DNA of 64,000 bases from Pseudomonas sp. ADAK13 (lineage in GTDB: Bacteria; Pseudomonadota; Gammaproteobacteria; Pseudomonadales; Pseudomonadaceae), in the NCBI RefSeq assembly GCF_012935715.1, contig NZ_CP052860.1:3906001-3970000 (forward strand), read 5' to 3'. The notes beneath the pieces were generated by a model. That model made no database searches and was not told the origin of the DNA. It was given only the letters and a program-made list of their open reading frames with translations. Below, piece after piece: positions 1 through 9,077 of this stretch. Position 1 is the stretch's first letter. Every line of letters starts with the position of its first letter. The position numbers and the translations under genes are program-made.

Positions 1-693
1 GAGCTTGTACTTCACTTTCGAGTGGTAGGTCAGGCCCACACGAGTGGTGTCAGTGGCTTGTACCAGCAGGCCGGCGTTGAAGCCTAGCGCGGTGTCGTCA
101 CCCTTGATCTTGATGTTGTTGGAGCCGGTACCCGCGATTGGCAGGTTGATGTCGGACTCAAGCGTACCGGAGATACGGTTGATAGTCGGACCAAAACCAA
201 TGGAAACCCGGTCGTTGAAGGCATAGCTGACGGTTGGCTGGAAGGTGATGACCTTCACTTCGCTCTTACTGCCGAATGCTTTGCCCTGGAAGCCATTTTC
301 GTAATCAGTCACCAGGCCAAATGGTGCATAGACGCCGAAACCGACAGCCCATTGCTCATTGAGTTTATTGGTGTAGAAACCGAAAGGAACGGCAGTGAAA
401 GGCACCATGTCGCCTTTGTTGCTGCCGCTGGAGCGGCCACTGACATCTTTGATATTGGTGGAGGCATCGATCGCTGCAACACCACCTGTAACTTGCTGGC
501 CTTCGAGGCGAGCCATACCGGCAGGGTTACCATAAACGGTGCTTGCGTTATAGGCAGATGAAGAACGTCCCGCAAAACCGGTACCCATCCCGGCAACGTC
601 CTGTTCGTTGAGGGCGAAGCCGCTCGCGAACACGTGGGAAGAGGCCATTGCAACGGCGAGGCTAAGTGTCGTCTTGAGCATTACTTTTTTCAT
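1..693 (-). CDS. FadL/OmpP1-family outer-membrane transporter (3' end outside window)
   Basis: Outer-membrane beta-barrel of the FadL family, which takes up long-chain fatty acids or other hydrophobic compounds. Reading from 693 downwards, the protein starts with a signal peptide (MKKVMLKTTLSLAVAMASS, then HVFA before SGFAL). The mature end, SGFALNEQDVAGMGTGFAG, is typical of the family: an N-terminal segment that plugs the barrel and an NPAGM motif near residue 60. The coding sequence runs off the window start, so about 231 residues are visible out of roughly 420 usual for the family. The substrate cannot be read from the sequence. Confidence 0.9.
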   Translation of the reverse strand, partial: MKKVMLKTTLSLAVAMASSHVFASGFALNEQDVAGMGTGFAGRSSSAYNASTVYGNPAGMARLEGQQVTGGVAAIDASTNIKDVSGRSSGSNKGDMVPFTAVPFGFYTNKLNEQWAVGFGVYAPFGLVTDYENGFQGKAFGSKSEVKVITFQPTVSYAFNDRVSIGFGPTINRISGTLESDINLPIAGTGSNNIKIKGDDTALGFNAGLLVQATDTTRVGLTYHSKVKYKL

Positions 694-839
694 TATTAGA
701 ACTCCGTGGTGATCACCGCTGCGGAAAGTAACAATAAATTTATGTTTGCGCTATAGGCTGAAACATAGGAGATAGAGCGGTTTTGTAGGACAATCCGACC
801 AAAATCAACGTTTTTAGCCGAATCTTGCAAATCGCCCGG

Positions 840-1322
840 TCAACAGGCGACGTGATTCATGGGTGAAACACAGGTTTGCCAGGCCTGAGTGAAATCCCGA
901 AGTCGGCCCTGGGGGTGAAATATTTCTTTCCAGATGCGCGCCATGGCCAAAACATCGTCGGGTGGCGGCAGGGCAGGGCGGTGTTGTTCCACCAGCAGCC
1001 AGGCGATGGCGGTGGCGTAACGCAGGTTGACCGTCAGCTCCAGCTGCGGCCCGCTGAGGAACGCGTGCTGGCTGGCGAGGCCACGAACCAGGCTGGCGCG
1101 CTCGGGGTCGAGCGCCAGGTAGTCGTCCCACAAGGCGCGGTGGCGCGGTTCGGTAATGCTGTAGAGGCCATGGCCGCGGCGGTCGTGCAGGGCTGAACCG
1201 AGCGCCGACTGGCTGGCAGCGATGCCCAGCAGCAGGGATTCGGCAGTCGGGTTATGGCGACCCAGATACAGCAGGGTGGGCCGGATCACATAACGACACA
1301 ATTCGCTGGCGGCGATGCCCAT
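840..1322 (-). CDS. Conserved hypothetical protein, possibly phage-structural-protein related
   Basis: A 160-residue protein without signal peptide or membrane segment. The segment LLLGIAASQSALG followed by GHGLYSITEPRHRALWDDYL recalls a domain seen in myoviral structural or lysozyme-like proteins (pattern LLLGTAAQES, then GIYQ, then H..IW.NYL). In that family an acidic residue usually follows the AAQ; here the matching position reads SQSA, so lytic activity looks doubtful. It stands alone, with no phage genes nearby. The phage resemblance is from memory of the pattern and is not certain; the function is unknown. Confidence 0.65.
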   Translation of the reverse strand: MGIAASELCRYVIRPTLLYLGRHNPTAESLLLGIAASQSALGSALHDRRGHGLYSITEPRHRALWDDYLALDPERASLVRGLASQHAFLSGPQLELTVNLRYATAIAWLLVEQHRPALPPPDDVLAMARIWKEIFHPQGRLRDFTQAWQTCVSPMNHVAC

Positions 1323-1540
1323 AAAAGCCTCAATCCATGAAATTGGTCGGCGATACCTGAGAGGGGGGCTTGGCAGCAGTGAATCGGATCTCAGGCTCGC
1401 CGGAAGCGGATCATGCCGCTTGAGTTGAAGTGTAGTGTCATAGTTACGACGTAAAGGACTGTTTTTAAAATATTTTCATCATTTAGTTATATCGTTTATA
1501 TCAATTTAAACTTAGCGCGACTGAATTTCAGGCAATAAAA

Positions 1541-1563
1541 AACCCCGGGTTTTAACCGGGGTT
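1541..1563 (-). terminator. Intrinsic terminator downstream of the 74-aa gene
   Basis: An 8-bp GC-rich stem (AACCCCGG / CCGGGGTT) is flanked by an A-run on one side and a T-run on the other, so it can terminate transcription in both directions. It lies 26 bases beyond the stop of the small minus-strand gene at 1589-1813 and is most simply that gene's terminator. Confidence 0.8.
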
Positions 1564-1588
1564 TTTGTGTTTCAGCGATCCGGGTCGA

Positions 1589-1813
1589 TCAGGCAACCAG
1601 TGCCTGGCGAGTACGATCGATCACGGCCTGCAGCGGTTCTGCGCTGGAGTATTGATCGGGGTACAGGCGTTCGCTGTGACGAGCGATGCCGTGTTCGTTG
1701 ACCAGGGTAAAGCTGAAGCAGCCTTTGCGAGCGGCCATGATCAGGCAGTTCATTGGTGCAAAAGCGTTGGTGAGGGTGCGAATGGCATCCTGAGTGTGGA
1801 TTTGAGTGGACAT
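1589..1813 (-). CDS. Small conserved hypothetical protein (74 aa)
   Basis: A short soluble protein (MSTQIHTQDAIRTLTNAF...) of a type found in many Pseudomonas genomes without assigned function. It has no signal peptide and no transmembrane stretch. An AGGAA sequence about ten bases before the ATG could serve as ribosome binding site, and a clear terminator follows the stop, which supports a real monocistronic gene. I recognise no domain. Confidence 0.7.
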   Translation of the reverse strand: MSTQIHTQDAIRTLTNAFAPMNCLIMAARKGCFSFTLVNEHGIARHSERLYPDQYSSAEPLQAVIDRTRQALVA

Positions 1814-2659
1814 ATTATTGGTGTTCCTACAAATGACACGGTTAAGAACCGTGCAACGTTAAAACGTTCCAGTGACGCTGATCACCATTGATCAAGCGAA
1901 GAACCCGACTGGAACAAAGCAGCCAGTTTGAAGCGCTATTAAGTTGGCGCGCTTGGGCTGGCAGGTAGGTACTTAGGAGGGCAGGCAACACAACAGGGGC
2001 AAAGGTTCTGGGCCCGGGGTGAAGATCCTGATCAATTTGCAGGCTGGTTCGGTCAGAGTATGGGTACTTCGCGACACCCTTTGCATTGTTCAAAGGCAGT
2101 GTCGTCGCAAGTGATACCTGGAAACCATCGAGGTGGTCGATCCCTTTTTGTCGGCGGTGCCGTGAGGGAGTTGTTCGACCAGAATTGACTTTCAGCTTGG
2201 TACTAACGCCGCGGATAGTAACGGATTGAAACGTGGAAAGAAAGTGTGATAGGCAAAAAACTTTTCTGGCCTCGGTGCGCCGGTAACATATCTGAGCCTC
2301 CGATCGGACAAAAAACTCGGTGGATATAACCGCAAGGTGGGTAGTTGTGCACATTGGTTGCGCACTGTGTAACCGCACTGACATAAGCCCTGTAGTGCCC
2401 CCGGGTGCCTGCAACTAAAATTTAAGTCAATGAAAAATCGAGCTTTTTTTTATTGGTGAAAAAATCGTCAGTTTGACTGCGGCCCCCGTTCCATGGGCCT
2501 TTGCGGGAGTTACAGAACGGTTGTCCACTGAGTTATCCACAGCTTCTGTGGATTGTCCCAAGCGCTTGCTCTAGAACGGGCGTGCAGGCTTTTTTCAGCT
2601 TTACCTGTGCGAAAAAAAGAGTAGAGTGGCGCGCCTTCCGTTCTGTCCCACAGTGCTTT
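1814..2659. other. Long intergenic region without a convincing gene
   Basis: About 850 bases with mixed, partly AT-rich composition (for example an eight-T run near 2445). It must contain the promoter of the minus-strand 74-aa gene and of the plus-strand Sel1-like gene. A perfect DnaA-type nonamer TTATCCACA lies at 2533-2541, overlapping an inverted repeat CCACAG-CTT-CTGTGG at 2537-2551. Open frames here have pseudomonad-atypical amino-acid composition and no ribosome binding site, so I call no gene. Confidence 0.6.
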
Positions 2660-2983
2660 ATGAAGTTTCGCTCAGTATCACCTTCTGTTACCGACAGCCC
2701 TCAGGTTGTTACCGCACCCAAGCGTTTCTCCCTGAAAGTCGCCTTGTGGTTGCTCGACAGCCCGCGCCTGGGCCATAGCCCCAACGTCAAACATTTCGCC
2801 GGGCATTTGCTCAAGCAACCGGCCCGCGCTGGCGTGGTAGTGGCGCAAAGCCGTCTGGGCCAATTGATGTGCCGCGAGTGCGGCAACGCCCGGGACCGCC
2901 GCATCGGCCACGACCTGCTGCGCCAGGCCGCTCGCGCCGGCGACCGCATCGCCCAGCGTGAATTGGGCCAGATCGAAGACTGA
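2660..2983 (+). CDS. Sel1-like repeat protein (107 aa)
   Basis: A small basic protein with two Sel1/TPR-like helical repeats, visible as AGVVVAQSRLGQL (about residues 57-69) and AGDRIAQRELGQI (about 93-105), each with the A.xG.xxAQ.xLG signature. Such repeats mediate protein contacts. I chose the ATG at 2660 (MKFRSVSPSV) because the open frame upstream of it reads through non-coding-like sequence with the DnaA-box palindrome. It is followed closely by rmuC but need not be cotranscribed with it. Confidence 0.75.
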   Translation: MKFRSVSPSVTDSPQVVTAPKRFSLKVALWLLDSPRLGHSPNVKHFAGHLLKQPARAGVVVAQSRLGQLMCRECGNARDRRIGHDLLRQAARAGDRIAQRELGQIED

Positions 2984-3044
2984 GCTGTCCTCGATGCGCA
3001 GGCTTGGTTAACCTTCTTCTTTTCGGGTGACGGCAGGAATCGCT

Positions 3045-4523
3045 ATGGCTTTTGACTGGACCAGTGTTGTGCTGGGTCTCGCCGGTGCTGGATTGCCGCT
3101 ATTGGGCCTGTGCTGGCAGATCCAGCGGAAACTGTCTGCGCGAATGGCCGGCTGGGAATTGCTCGAAGAGCGCCTGGCCACCGCACAGCTGGCCCAGGAA
3201 GGGCTTGCCGCGCAACTGGACGCCAGCCGTGACGAAATCAGCGACCTGAGCCAGGCCAACGCCGCCAAACAGGCCGACCTGGCGGCCGTGCGCCGCGAAG
3301 TCGAACTGCTGCAGATCGACCGCGACAACGCTCGCGATGCCGCCCACGCCTGGAACCTCGACCGTTCCGCCAAAGAAACCGAGCTGCGCCGCCTGGACGC
3401 CCTGTCCGCGTCCCTGCGCGCAGAACTGCGCGAGCAGCAGGAAAGCCACCAGCAACGCCTCAACGACCTGCAAGGCTCCCGCGATGAACTGCGCGCGCAG
3501 TTCGCCGAGCTCGCCGGGAAGATCTTCGACGAGCGCGAGCAGCGCTTCGCCGAGACCAGCCAGCAACGCCTCGGCCAATTGCTCGACCCGCTCAAGGAAC
3601 GCATCCAGTCGTTCGAAAAGCGCGTCGAAGAAAGCTACCAGAGCGAAGCCCGCGAGCGGTTCTCCCTGGCCAAGGAGCTGGAGCGCCTGCAGCAGCTGAA
3701 CCTGCGCCTGTCCGATGAAGCCACCAACCTGACGCGGGCCCTCAAGGGCCAGAAAACCCAGGGCAACTGGGGCGAATTGATTCTGGAGCGGGTGCTGGAA
3801 CACGCCGGTCTGGAAAAGGGCCGCGAGTACCAGACCCAGGTCAGCCTCAAGGGCCCGGACGGCGAGCGCTTCCAGCCCGACGTGTTGATCATGCTGCCGG
3901 GTGACAAGCAGGTGGTGGTGGACTCCAAAGTGAGCCTGACCGCCTATCAGCAGTACGTCGCCGAGGACGATCAAGCGATCGGCCAGGTCGCCCTGAAACA
4001 ACACGTGCTGTCGTTGCGTAACCACGTCAAAGGCCTGGCCGGCAAGGACTACAAGCGCCTGGAAGGTCTGCACAGCCTGGATTTCGTGCTGCTGTTCGTG
4101 CCCATCGAAGCCGCGTTTTCGGCGGCGCTTCAAGCGGAGCCTAACCTGTTCCAGGAAGCGTTCGACCGCAATATCGTGATCGTCAGCCCCACCACGCTGC
4201 TGGCCACCTTGCGGGTCATCGACAGTCTGTGGAAACAGGAACGGCAAAGCCAGAACGCCCGGGAAATCGCCGAGCGCGCCGGTTGGCTGTATGACAAGTT
4301 CGTGCTGTTTATCCAGGACCTGGACGAGGTGGGCAACCGCCTGCAGCAGTTGGAAAAAGCCTACAGCGCGGCGCGCAACAAGCTGACAGATGGGCGCGGA
4401 AACCTGGTCAGCCGTACCGAGCAATTGAAGCTGCTCGGTGCCCGCGCCAGCAAAAGCCTGCCGGCTGACCTGCTGGAGCGAGCGATGACCGACGAAGACG
4501 GCGTGGCGCAGCTGCCGGAATAG
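3045..4523 (+). CDS. rmuC: DNA recombination protein RmuC
   Basis: RmuC family protein of 492 residues, thought to limit recombination at inverted repeats through a nuclease-like fold. Residues about 4-25 form an N-terminal membrane anchor. A long coiled coil follows (about 35-205, rich in E, R, Q, L). The conserved RmuC domain comes next, with GNWGELILERVLE, DVLIMLPGDKQVVVDSKVSL (catalytic-looking D...D.K) and later VSPTTLLATLRVI. The ATG at 3045 has AGGAA six bases upstream and fits better than the in-frame GTG at 3027. A REP sequence follows the stop. Confidence 0.95.
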   Translation: MAFDWTSVVLGLAGAGLPLLGLCWQIQRKLSARMAGWELLEERLATAQLAQEGLAAQLDASRDEISDLSQANAAKQADLAAVRREVELLQIDRDNARDAAHAWNLDRSAKETELRRLDALSASLRAELREQQESHQQRLNDLQGSRDELRAQFAELAGKIFDEREQRFAETSQQRLGQLLDPLKERIQSFEKRVEESYQSEARERFSLAKELERLQQLNLRLSDEATNLTRALKGQKTQGNWGELILERVLEHAGLEKGREYQTQVSLKGPDGERFQPDVLIMLPGDKQVVVDSKVSLTAYQQYVAEDDQAIGQVALKQHVLSLRNHVKGLAGKDYKRLEGLHSLDFVLLFVPIEAAFSAALQAEPNLFQEAFDRNIVIVSPTTLLATLRVIDSLWKQERQSQNAREIAERAGWLYDKFVLFIQDLDEVGNRLQQLEKAYSAARNKLTDGRGNLVSRTEQLKLLGARASKSLPADLLERAMTDEDGVAQLPE

Positions 4524-4535
4524 TCACCGGCCTTT

Positions 4536-4621
4536 GTGGGAGCTGGCTTGCCTGCGAGGGTATCAAATCGGTTTCACTGCAGAGACCGAGCCGCCTGCAT
4601 CGCAGGCAAGCCAGCTCCCAC
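4536..4621. repeat. REP inverted repeat (GTGGGAGC type)
   Basis: Two inverted arms, GTGGGAGCTGGCTTGCCTGC and its complement, about 86 bases in all with an internal spacer. It lies between the convergent ends of rmuC and the sensor kinase gene. The same sequence recurs near 14.1, 21.7, 27.3 and 56.9 kb in this window. These are REPIN-like elements of P. fluorescens-group genomes. Confidence 0.9.
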
Positions 4622-4625
4622 AGGG

Positions 4626-7600
4626 TCAGAGCGGCAGGTGCCGGCTCAACAACGCCCGCAACGCCGCCGGCTTCACCGGCTTGGCCAGGTAATCCAGCCC
4701 CGCCGCATGCACCTGCGCCACCATCTCTGGCCGTCCATCGGCACTGATCACCACACCCGGAATCGGCTCCGCCAATTGCGCCCGTAGCCATCCCATCAGA
4801 TCGGTGCCGGTTTCGCCGTGGTCGAGGTGGTAATCCACCAGGGCCAGTTGCGGCCGTACGCCCTCCGCCAGCAGCGCGGCACATTGCGCCTGGTCGCGGG
4901 CAGTCCAGACTTCACAGCCCCAGCGCGTGAGCAAGCTGCGCATGCCGATCAGGATGCTTTCTTCGTTGTCCACACACAGCACCTGGGCGCCGCTCAGCGG
5001 TTGGCCGCTTTCGAGCGCCGGCTTGGCGGGTGCACTGACCTGGGTGCGCGCCAACGGCACGCGGACGCTGAAGACACTGCCCTTGCCGGGCCATGAGCGC
5101 ACGCTCAAGCGATGCCCGAGCACGCGGCACAAGCCGTCGGCAATCGCCAGGCCCAGGCCCAGGCCCTTTTCCGCGCGGGTCTGATGGCTGTCCAGGCGTT
5201 TGAATTCTTCGAAGATGACTTTCTGCTTGTCCTGGGGGATGCCGGGACCACGGTCCCACACCTCCAGGCACAACTCTCCGCGACGGCGCCTGACACCCAG
5301 CAGCACCGGCCCGTCGGCATAGCGGAACGCGTTGGTGAGGAAGTTCTGCAATACCCGCCGCAGCAACTTGATGTCACTGTCCACCCGCAAGCGACTGCCC
5401 CGCAATCGGAAGCGCAAACCCTGCTCCTGGGCCAGCGCCTTGAACTCGGCGCCCAACGTATCAAACAGTTCGTTGAGCACGAAGGGCTGGCGCTGCGGAT
5501 TGATCTTGCCGTTTTCCAGGCGCGAGATATCCAGCAGGTCGCTGATCAGGTCTTCCGCCGAACGCAGCGAACTGTCGAGGTGCTGCACCAACTGCCGGGC
5601 ATCGGCCGACATGCCGTCGTTCTGGTGGGAGAGGGCGGCGGAGAACAGCCTGGCGGCGTTCAACGGCTGCATCAAGTCGTGACTGACCGCCGCGAGGAAC
5701 CGGGTTTTTGACTGGCTGGCGGTCTCGGCGACACCCTTGGCGTCGGTCAGCGCGACGTTCAGTTGGGACAGTTCATGGGTACGCTCGGTCACCCGCTGCT
5801 CCAGCCCTTCATTGGCCTCGGTGAGTGCCTGCTCGGCTTCGCGGAACGCAGTGATGTCGGTGAAACTCATGACAAACCCGCCGCCCGGCATCGGGTTGCC
5901 GATCAGTTCGATCACCCGGCCATTGGGAAACAGCCGCTCGGACGTGTGCGCGCGACCCTGGCGCATCCAGTGCAGGCGGCGCGCCACGTGCACTTCGGCC
6001 TCGCCCGGGCCGCACAGCCCGCGTTCGGCGTTGTAGCGAATAATGTCGGCAATCGGCCGGCCCACGCTGATCAAACCGTCGGGGTAATTGAACAGCTCCA
6101 GGTAGCGCCGGTTCCACGCCACCAGCCGCAGGGACTGGTCCACCACGCTGATGCCCTGGGTGATGTTTTCGATGGCGCCTTGCAACAGCGCCCGATTGAA
6201 CTGCAGCACTTCCGACGCTTCGTCGGCGATGCGTACCACGTCCTCCAGCTGCATTTCCCGGCCTTCAATGGCGGCTTTCACCACCGCCCGGGTCGATGAG
6301 GCCCCCAGCACACCGGCCAGCAGGCGTTCGGTGTGGGCGATCCAATCGTTGTCGGCGTTCTGGTTGGGGTTAAAGCCTTTGCCCTGGCGGTAGGCGAAAC
6401 GCACGAAACTCTGGTGAGCCCGTTCTTCACCGACAAACCGCGCCGCGAGGCTGAGCAAATCGTTGATCTGCACCGAGAGCATCGAGCGGGCGCTGGCCCG
6501 TTGGCTGATTTCCTGGCCGATAAAGCGCCCGGCCTGCCAATGCTCCGACACCCGCGTGCGCGAGAGCATCGAGACCCACACGAACAACGTGAAGTTACCC
6601 GCCAGGGAAAATACGGTGCCCAACGTCAGAGAAGTCACCGATAGACCCAACGGGTGTGAATGCAGCCACGTCATGCCGGGGAAAAGGCTGAACGACCAGC
6701 CGAGACTTTTCGCGGTGACCGGTAGGACCAAGGTGTAGAACCACAGGAACGTACCCGCCGCCAACCCGGCAAATACCCCGCGTCGGTTGGCCTGTTTCCA
6801 ATACAGCGCACCCAGCATCGCCGGTGCCAGTTGGGTCACGGCGGCGAAGGCAATCTGCCCGATCGTTGCAAGGCTGGCAGAGGATCCCAGCAGCCGGTAA
6901 CTGACGTAAGCCAGCAGCAGGATGATCACAATGCTCACCCGACGCACCGACAACATCCAGTGACGAAATACCTCAAATGGCCGTTCTGCGCTGGAGCGGC
7001 GCAGCAGCCAGGGCAACAGCATGTCGTTGGAAACCATGGTCGACAACGCGATGCTTGCGACGATCACCATGCCCGTGGCCGCCGAGGCACCGCCGATAAA
7101 CGCCAGCACAGCGAGGGCCGGATGGGCTTCGGCCAGCGGCAGGCTGATCACGTAGGAATCCGGCAATACCGAACCCGGAAGCATCATCTTCCCGCCGAGG
7201 GCAATCGGGATCACAAACAGCGCCGCCAGGATCAGATAGGCCGGGAACACCCACTTGGCCAGGCGCAGGTCCTGAGGGTCAATGTTTTCGACCACGGTGA
7301 CGTGAAACTGCCGGGGCAGGCAGATGATCGCCATCATGGCTACGCCGGTTTGCACCACCATCGAAGGCCAGTTGACGGTTTCTTTCCAGTACTCCTCCAG
7401 CCGTGGCGCGAGCATCGCCTGGCTGAACAAGTCTTCGAAACCGTCGTACAGGCCGTAGGTCACAAACGCACCCACGGCGAGAAACGCGAACAGCTTGACC
7501 AGGGATTCAAAGGCAATCGCCAGCACCATGCCCCGGTGGTGTTCCGTGGCGTCCAGGTTGCGGGTACCAAACACAATGGTGAACAACGCCAATACCAACG

Positions 7601-8096
7601 ACACGATCAGCGCTGTGTCCTGGGAGCGGGTGCCGGTGGTATCGGTGCTGGCACCGATCAGCAGGTTCACCCCCAGCACGATGCCTTTAAGCTGCAAGGC
7701 TATATAAGGCAGGACGCCCACCAGGCAGATCAGCGCCACCACCACCGCGAGGGATTGGGATTTGCCATAGCGGGCGGCAATAAAGTCGGCGATGGAAGTG
7801 ATGTTTTCCTGCTTGCTGATCAGCACCATCTTCTGCAGGACCCACGGCGCGAGCACCAGCAGCAGCACCGGTCCGAGGTAGATCGGTAAGAACGCCCACA
7901 ACTGTTCGGCCGCCTGGCCTACGGCACCAAAGAACGTCCAGCTGGTGCAATACACCGCCAGCGACAGGCTATACACCCAGGCACGCATGCGCGGTGGCAA
8001 CGGCGCGTGGCGACGGTCACCGTAGAAGGCGATGGCAAACATAATGGCCATATAGGCCAGGGCAACGGCGGCGATCAGCCCGCTGGACAGCGTCAT
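4626..8096 (-). CDS. mxtR: SSS-type hybrid sensor histidine kinase/response regulator (MxtR/CrbS type)
   Basis: A large membrane sensor of about 1156 residues. Residues 1-515 form a sodium-solute-symporter-like module with about 13 membrane helices. A linker of the STAC kind follows (about 530-610), then a PAS domain (about 640-755), a coiled coil, and a histidine kinase with H806 (AVSHDLMQPLN), N-box near 920 and D948 in WDRGPGIP. A C-terminal receiver domain has D1088 (LVDYHL) and K1139. This architecture matches MxtR of P. aeruginosa and CrbS, which with ErdR/CrbR control acetate use (acsA); CbrA lacks the receiver. I prefer the ATG at 8096, preceded by GGAG, over that at 8111. The partner regulator is not in the window. 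Confidence 0.85.
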   Translation of the reverse strand: MTLSSGLIAAVALAYMAIMFAIAFYGDRRHAPLPPRMRAWVYSLSLAVYCTSWTFFGAVGQAAEQLWAFLPIYLGPVLLLVLAPWVLQKMVLISKQENITSIADFIAARYGKSQSLAVVVALICLVGVLPYIALQLKGIVLGVNLLIGASTDTTGTRSQDTALIVSLVLALFTIVFGTRNLDATEHHRGMVLAIAFESLVKLFAFLAVGAFVTYGLYDGFEDLFSQAMLAPRLEEYWKETVNWPSMVVQTGVAMMAIICLPRQFHVTVVENIDPQDLRLAKWVFPAYLILAALFVIPIALGGKMMLPGSVLPDSYVISLPLAEAHPALAVLAFIGGASAATGMVIVASIALSTMVSNDMLLPWLLRRSSAERPFEVFRHWMLSVRRVSIVIILLLAYVSYRLLGSSASLATIGQIAFAAVTQLAPAMLGALYWKQANRRGVFAGLAAGTFLWFYTLVLPVTAKSLGWSFSLFPGMTWLHSHPLGLSVTSLTLGTVFSLAGNFTLFVWVSMLSRTRVSEHWQAGRFIGQEISQRASARSMLSVQINDLLSLAARFVGEERAHQSFVRFAYRQGKGFNPNQNADNDWIAHTERLLAGVLGASSTRAVVKAAIEGREMQLEDVVRIADEASEVLQFNRALLQGAIENITQGISVVDQSLRLVAWNRRYLELFNYPDGLISVGRPIADIIRYNAERGLCGPGEAEVHVARRLHWMRQGRAHTSERLFPNGRVIELIGNPMPGGGFVMSFTDITAFREAEQALTEANEGLEQRVTERTHELSQLNVALTDAKGVAETASQSKTRFLAAVSHDLMQPLNAARLFSAALSHQNDGMSADARQLVQHLDSSLRSAEDLISDLLDISRLENGKINPQRQPFVLNELFDTLGAEFKALAQEQGLRFRLRGSRLRVDSDIKLLRRVLQNFLTNAFRYADGPVLLGVRRRRGELCLEVWDRGPGIPQDKQKVIFEEFKRLDSHQTRAEKGLGLGLAIADGLCRVLGHRLSVRSWPGKGSVFSVRVPLARTQVSAPAKPALESGQPLSGAQVLCVDNEESILIGMRSLLTRWGCEVWTARDQAQCAALLAEGVRPQLALVDYHLDHGETGTDLMGWLRAQLAEPIPGVVISADGRPEMVAQVHAAGLDYLAKPVKPAALRALLSRHLPL

Positions 8097-8116
8097 GAGA
8101 ACTCCAGACATAAGAA

Positions 8117-8141
8117 CGCCCGGGCATTCCCGGCCCGGGCG
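8117..8141 (-). terminator. GC-rich hairpin between SDR gene and sensor kinase gene
   Basis: A perfect 8-bp inverted repeat CGCCCGGG / CCCGGGCG with a nine-base loop. It follows the stop of the SDR gene by about 75 bases and lies just upstream of the sensor kinase start on the same strand. The following TTCTT is a poor U-tract, so it may be a weak terminator or a structure in the kinase leader. Confidence 0.45.
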
Positions 8142-8216
8142 AACAGTCTCGCATGATGCTTGGCGTTAGTCAGTGTCGACCAAGGTCGGAGCGTGGTGTG
8201 ATGTCGCAGCTTTGCC

Positions 8217-8963
8217 TTACGCGCTGAAACCGCCGTCGATGGTCAGGCTGGCGCCGGTGATATAGCCGGCTTCAGGGCCCACCAGGTAAGCGACGAAACT
8301 GGCGACTTCTTCCACATGGCCATAACGGCCGACGGCCATGAAGCCGATCAGGCTCTCGGCGAAGTCACCGCTGGCCGGGTTCATGTCGGTATCCACCGGG
8401 CCTGGCTGCACGTTATTAATGGTGATGCCACGTGGCCCCAGGTCCCGTGCCAGGCCTTTGGTCAGGCCTACCAGCGCGGATTTGCTCATGGCGTACGGGC
8501 CACCACCGGCAAATGGCATGCGTTCGGCGTTGGTGCTGCCGATGTTGATGATGCGGCCACCTTCGCCCATGTGCCGCGCGGCTTCCTGGGTGGCCACAAA
8601 CACGCTGCGCACGTTGATCGCCAGGGTGCGGTCGAAGTCTTCCAGTTTGAAATCTTCCAGCGGGCCGACGGCCAGCACGCCTGCGTTGTTGACCAGGACA
8701 TCCAGGCGTCCGAATGCCTTGACGGTGGCGTTGACGGCGCTGCGAATGGCGTCGGCGTCGGCGCTGTCGGCATGAATCGCCAGGGCTTTGCCGCCTTCGC
8801 TGATCACGCTGTTCTGCAATTCCTCGGCCTTGGCGGCCGAGCTGACGTAGGTAAAGGCGACGGCTGCGCCCTGGGCGGCCAGGCGCTTGACGATGGCGGC
8901 GCCGATACCGCGGGAACCGCCCTGGATCAAGGCGACTTTGCCGCTGAGGTTCTGTGTGGTCAT
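8217..8963 (-). CDS. SDR-family oxidoreductase
   Basis: Classical short-chain dehydrogenase/reductase of 248 residues. It carries the nucleotide-binding GGSRGIGAAI near residue 15, the NNAG motif (VNNAGVLAVG), the catalytic Ser (IGSTNAE) and YAMSK. NADP(H) use is likely because of the basic residue in the glycine motif. The substrate is unknown; the closest general match is 3-oxoacyl-ACP-reductase-like enzymes. The ATG at 8963 is preceded by GGAG. It is transcribed divergently from the LysR regulator at 9078, which probably controls it. Confidence 0.9.
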   Translation of the reverse strand: MTTQNLSGKVALIQGGSRGIGAAIVKRLAAQGAAVAFTYVSSAAKAEELQNSVISEGGKALAIHADSADADAIRSAVNATVKAFGRLDVLVNNAGVLAVGPLEDFKLEDFDRTLAINVRSVFVATQEAARHMGEGGRIINIGSTNAERMPFAGGGPYAMSKSALVGLTKGLARDLGPRGITINNVQPGPVDTDMNPASGDFAESLIGFMAVGRYGHVEEVASFVAYLVGPEAGYITGASLTIDGGFSA

Positions 8964-9050
8964 GTCGTTCTCCAAAAGGTGTGTTGAGGTTGGAGCCGAG
9001 TATCGACCTCACCCGGCGCGCCCGGTAGACCGTGATTGCTATAGTCTGTG

Positions 9051-9065
9051 TAAACCAAAAGTTTA
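9051..9065. promoter_or_regulatory. Inverted repeat in the SDR/lysR divergent promoter
   Basis: TAAAC-CAAAA-GTTTA, a perfect 5-bp inverted repeat, lies 13 bases before the lysR start in the 114-base divergent region. LysR proteins often bind such interrupted dyads, so it is a candidate operator. No experimental or comparative support is available here. Confidence 0.4.
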
Positions 9066-9077
9066 GAGTGGGGCGAT

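Noticed and set aside
1541..1563. CRISPR or tandem-repeat arrays anywhere in the window
   Set aside because: All repeats found are inverted-repeat hairpins, REP elements or the MITE-like element; no regularly spaced direct repeats with unique spacers were seen.
1842..2414. A 190-codon minus-strand frame in the long intergenic region
   Set aside because: No ribosome binding site, irregular amino-acid composition (many Ser, Thr, Arg, Cys) and no family resemblance; it would overlap the promoter of the 74-aa gene.
4626..8096. Naming the SSS-type kinase CbrA
   Set aside because: CbrA has the transporter and kinase modules but no C-terminal receiver; this protein has a clear receiver with phospho-acceptor Asp, which fits MxtR/CrbS.
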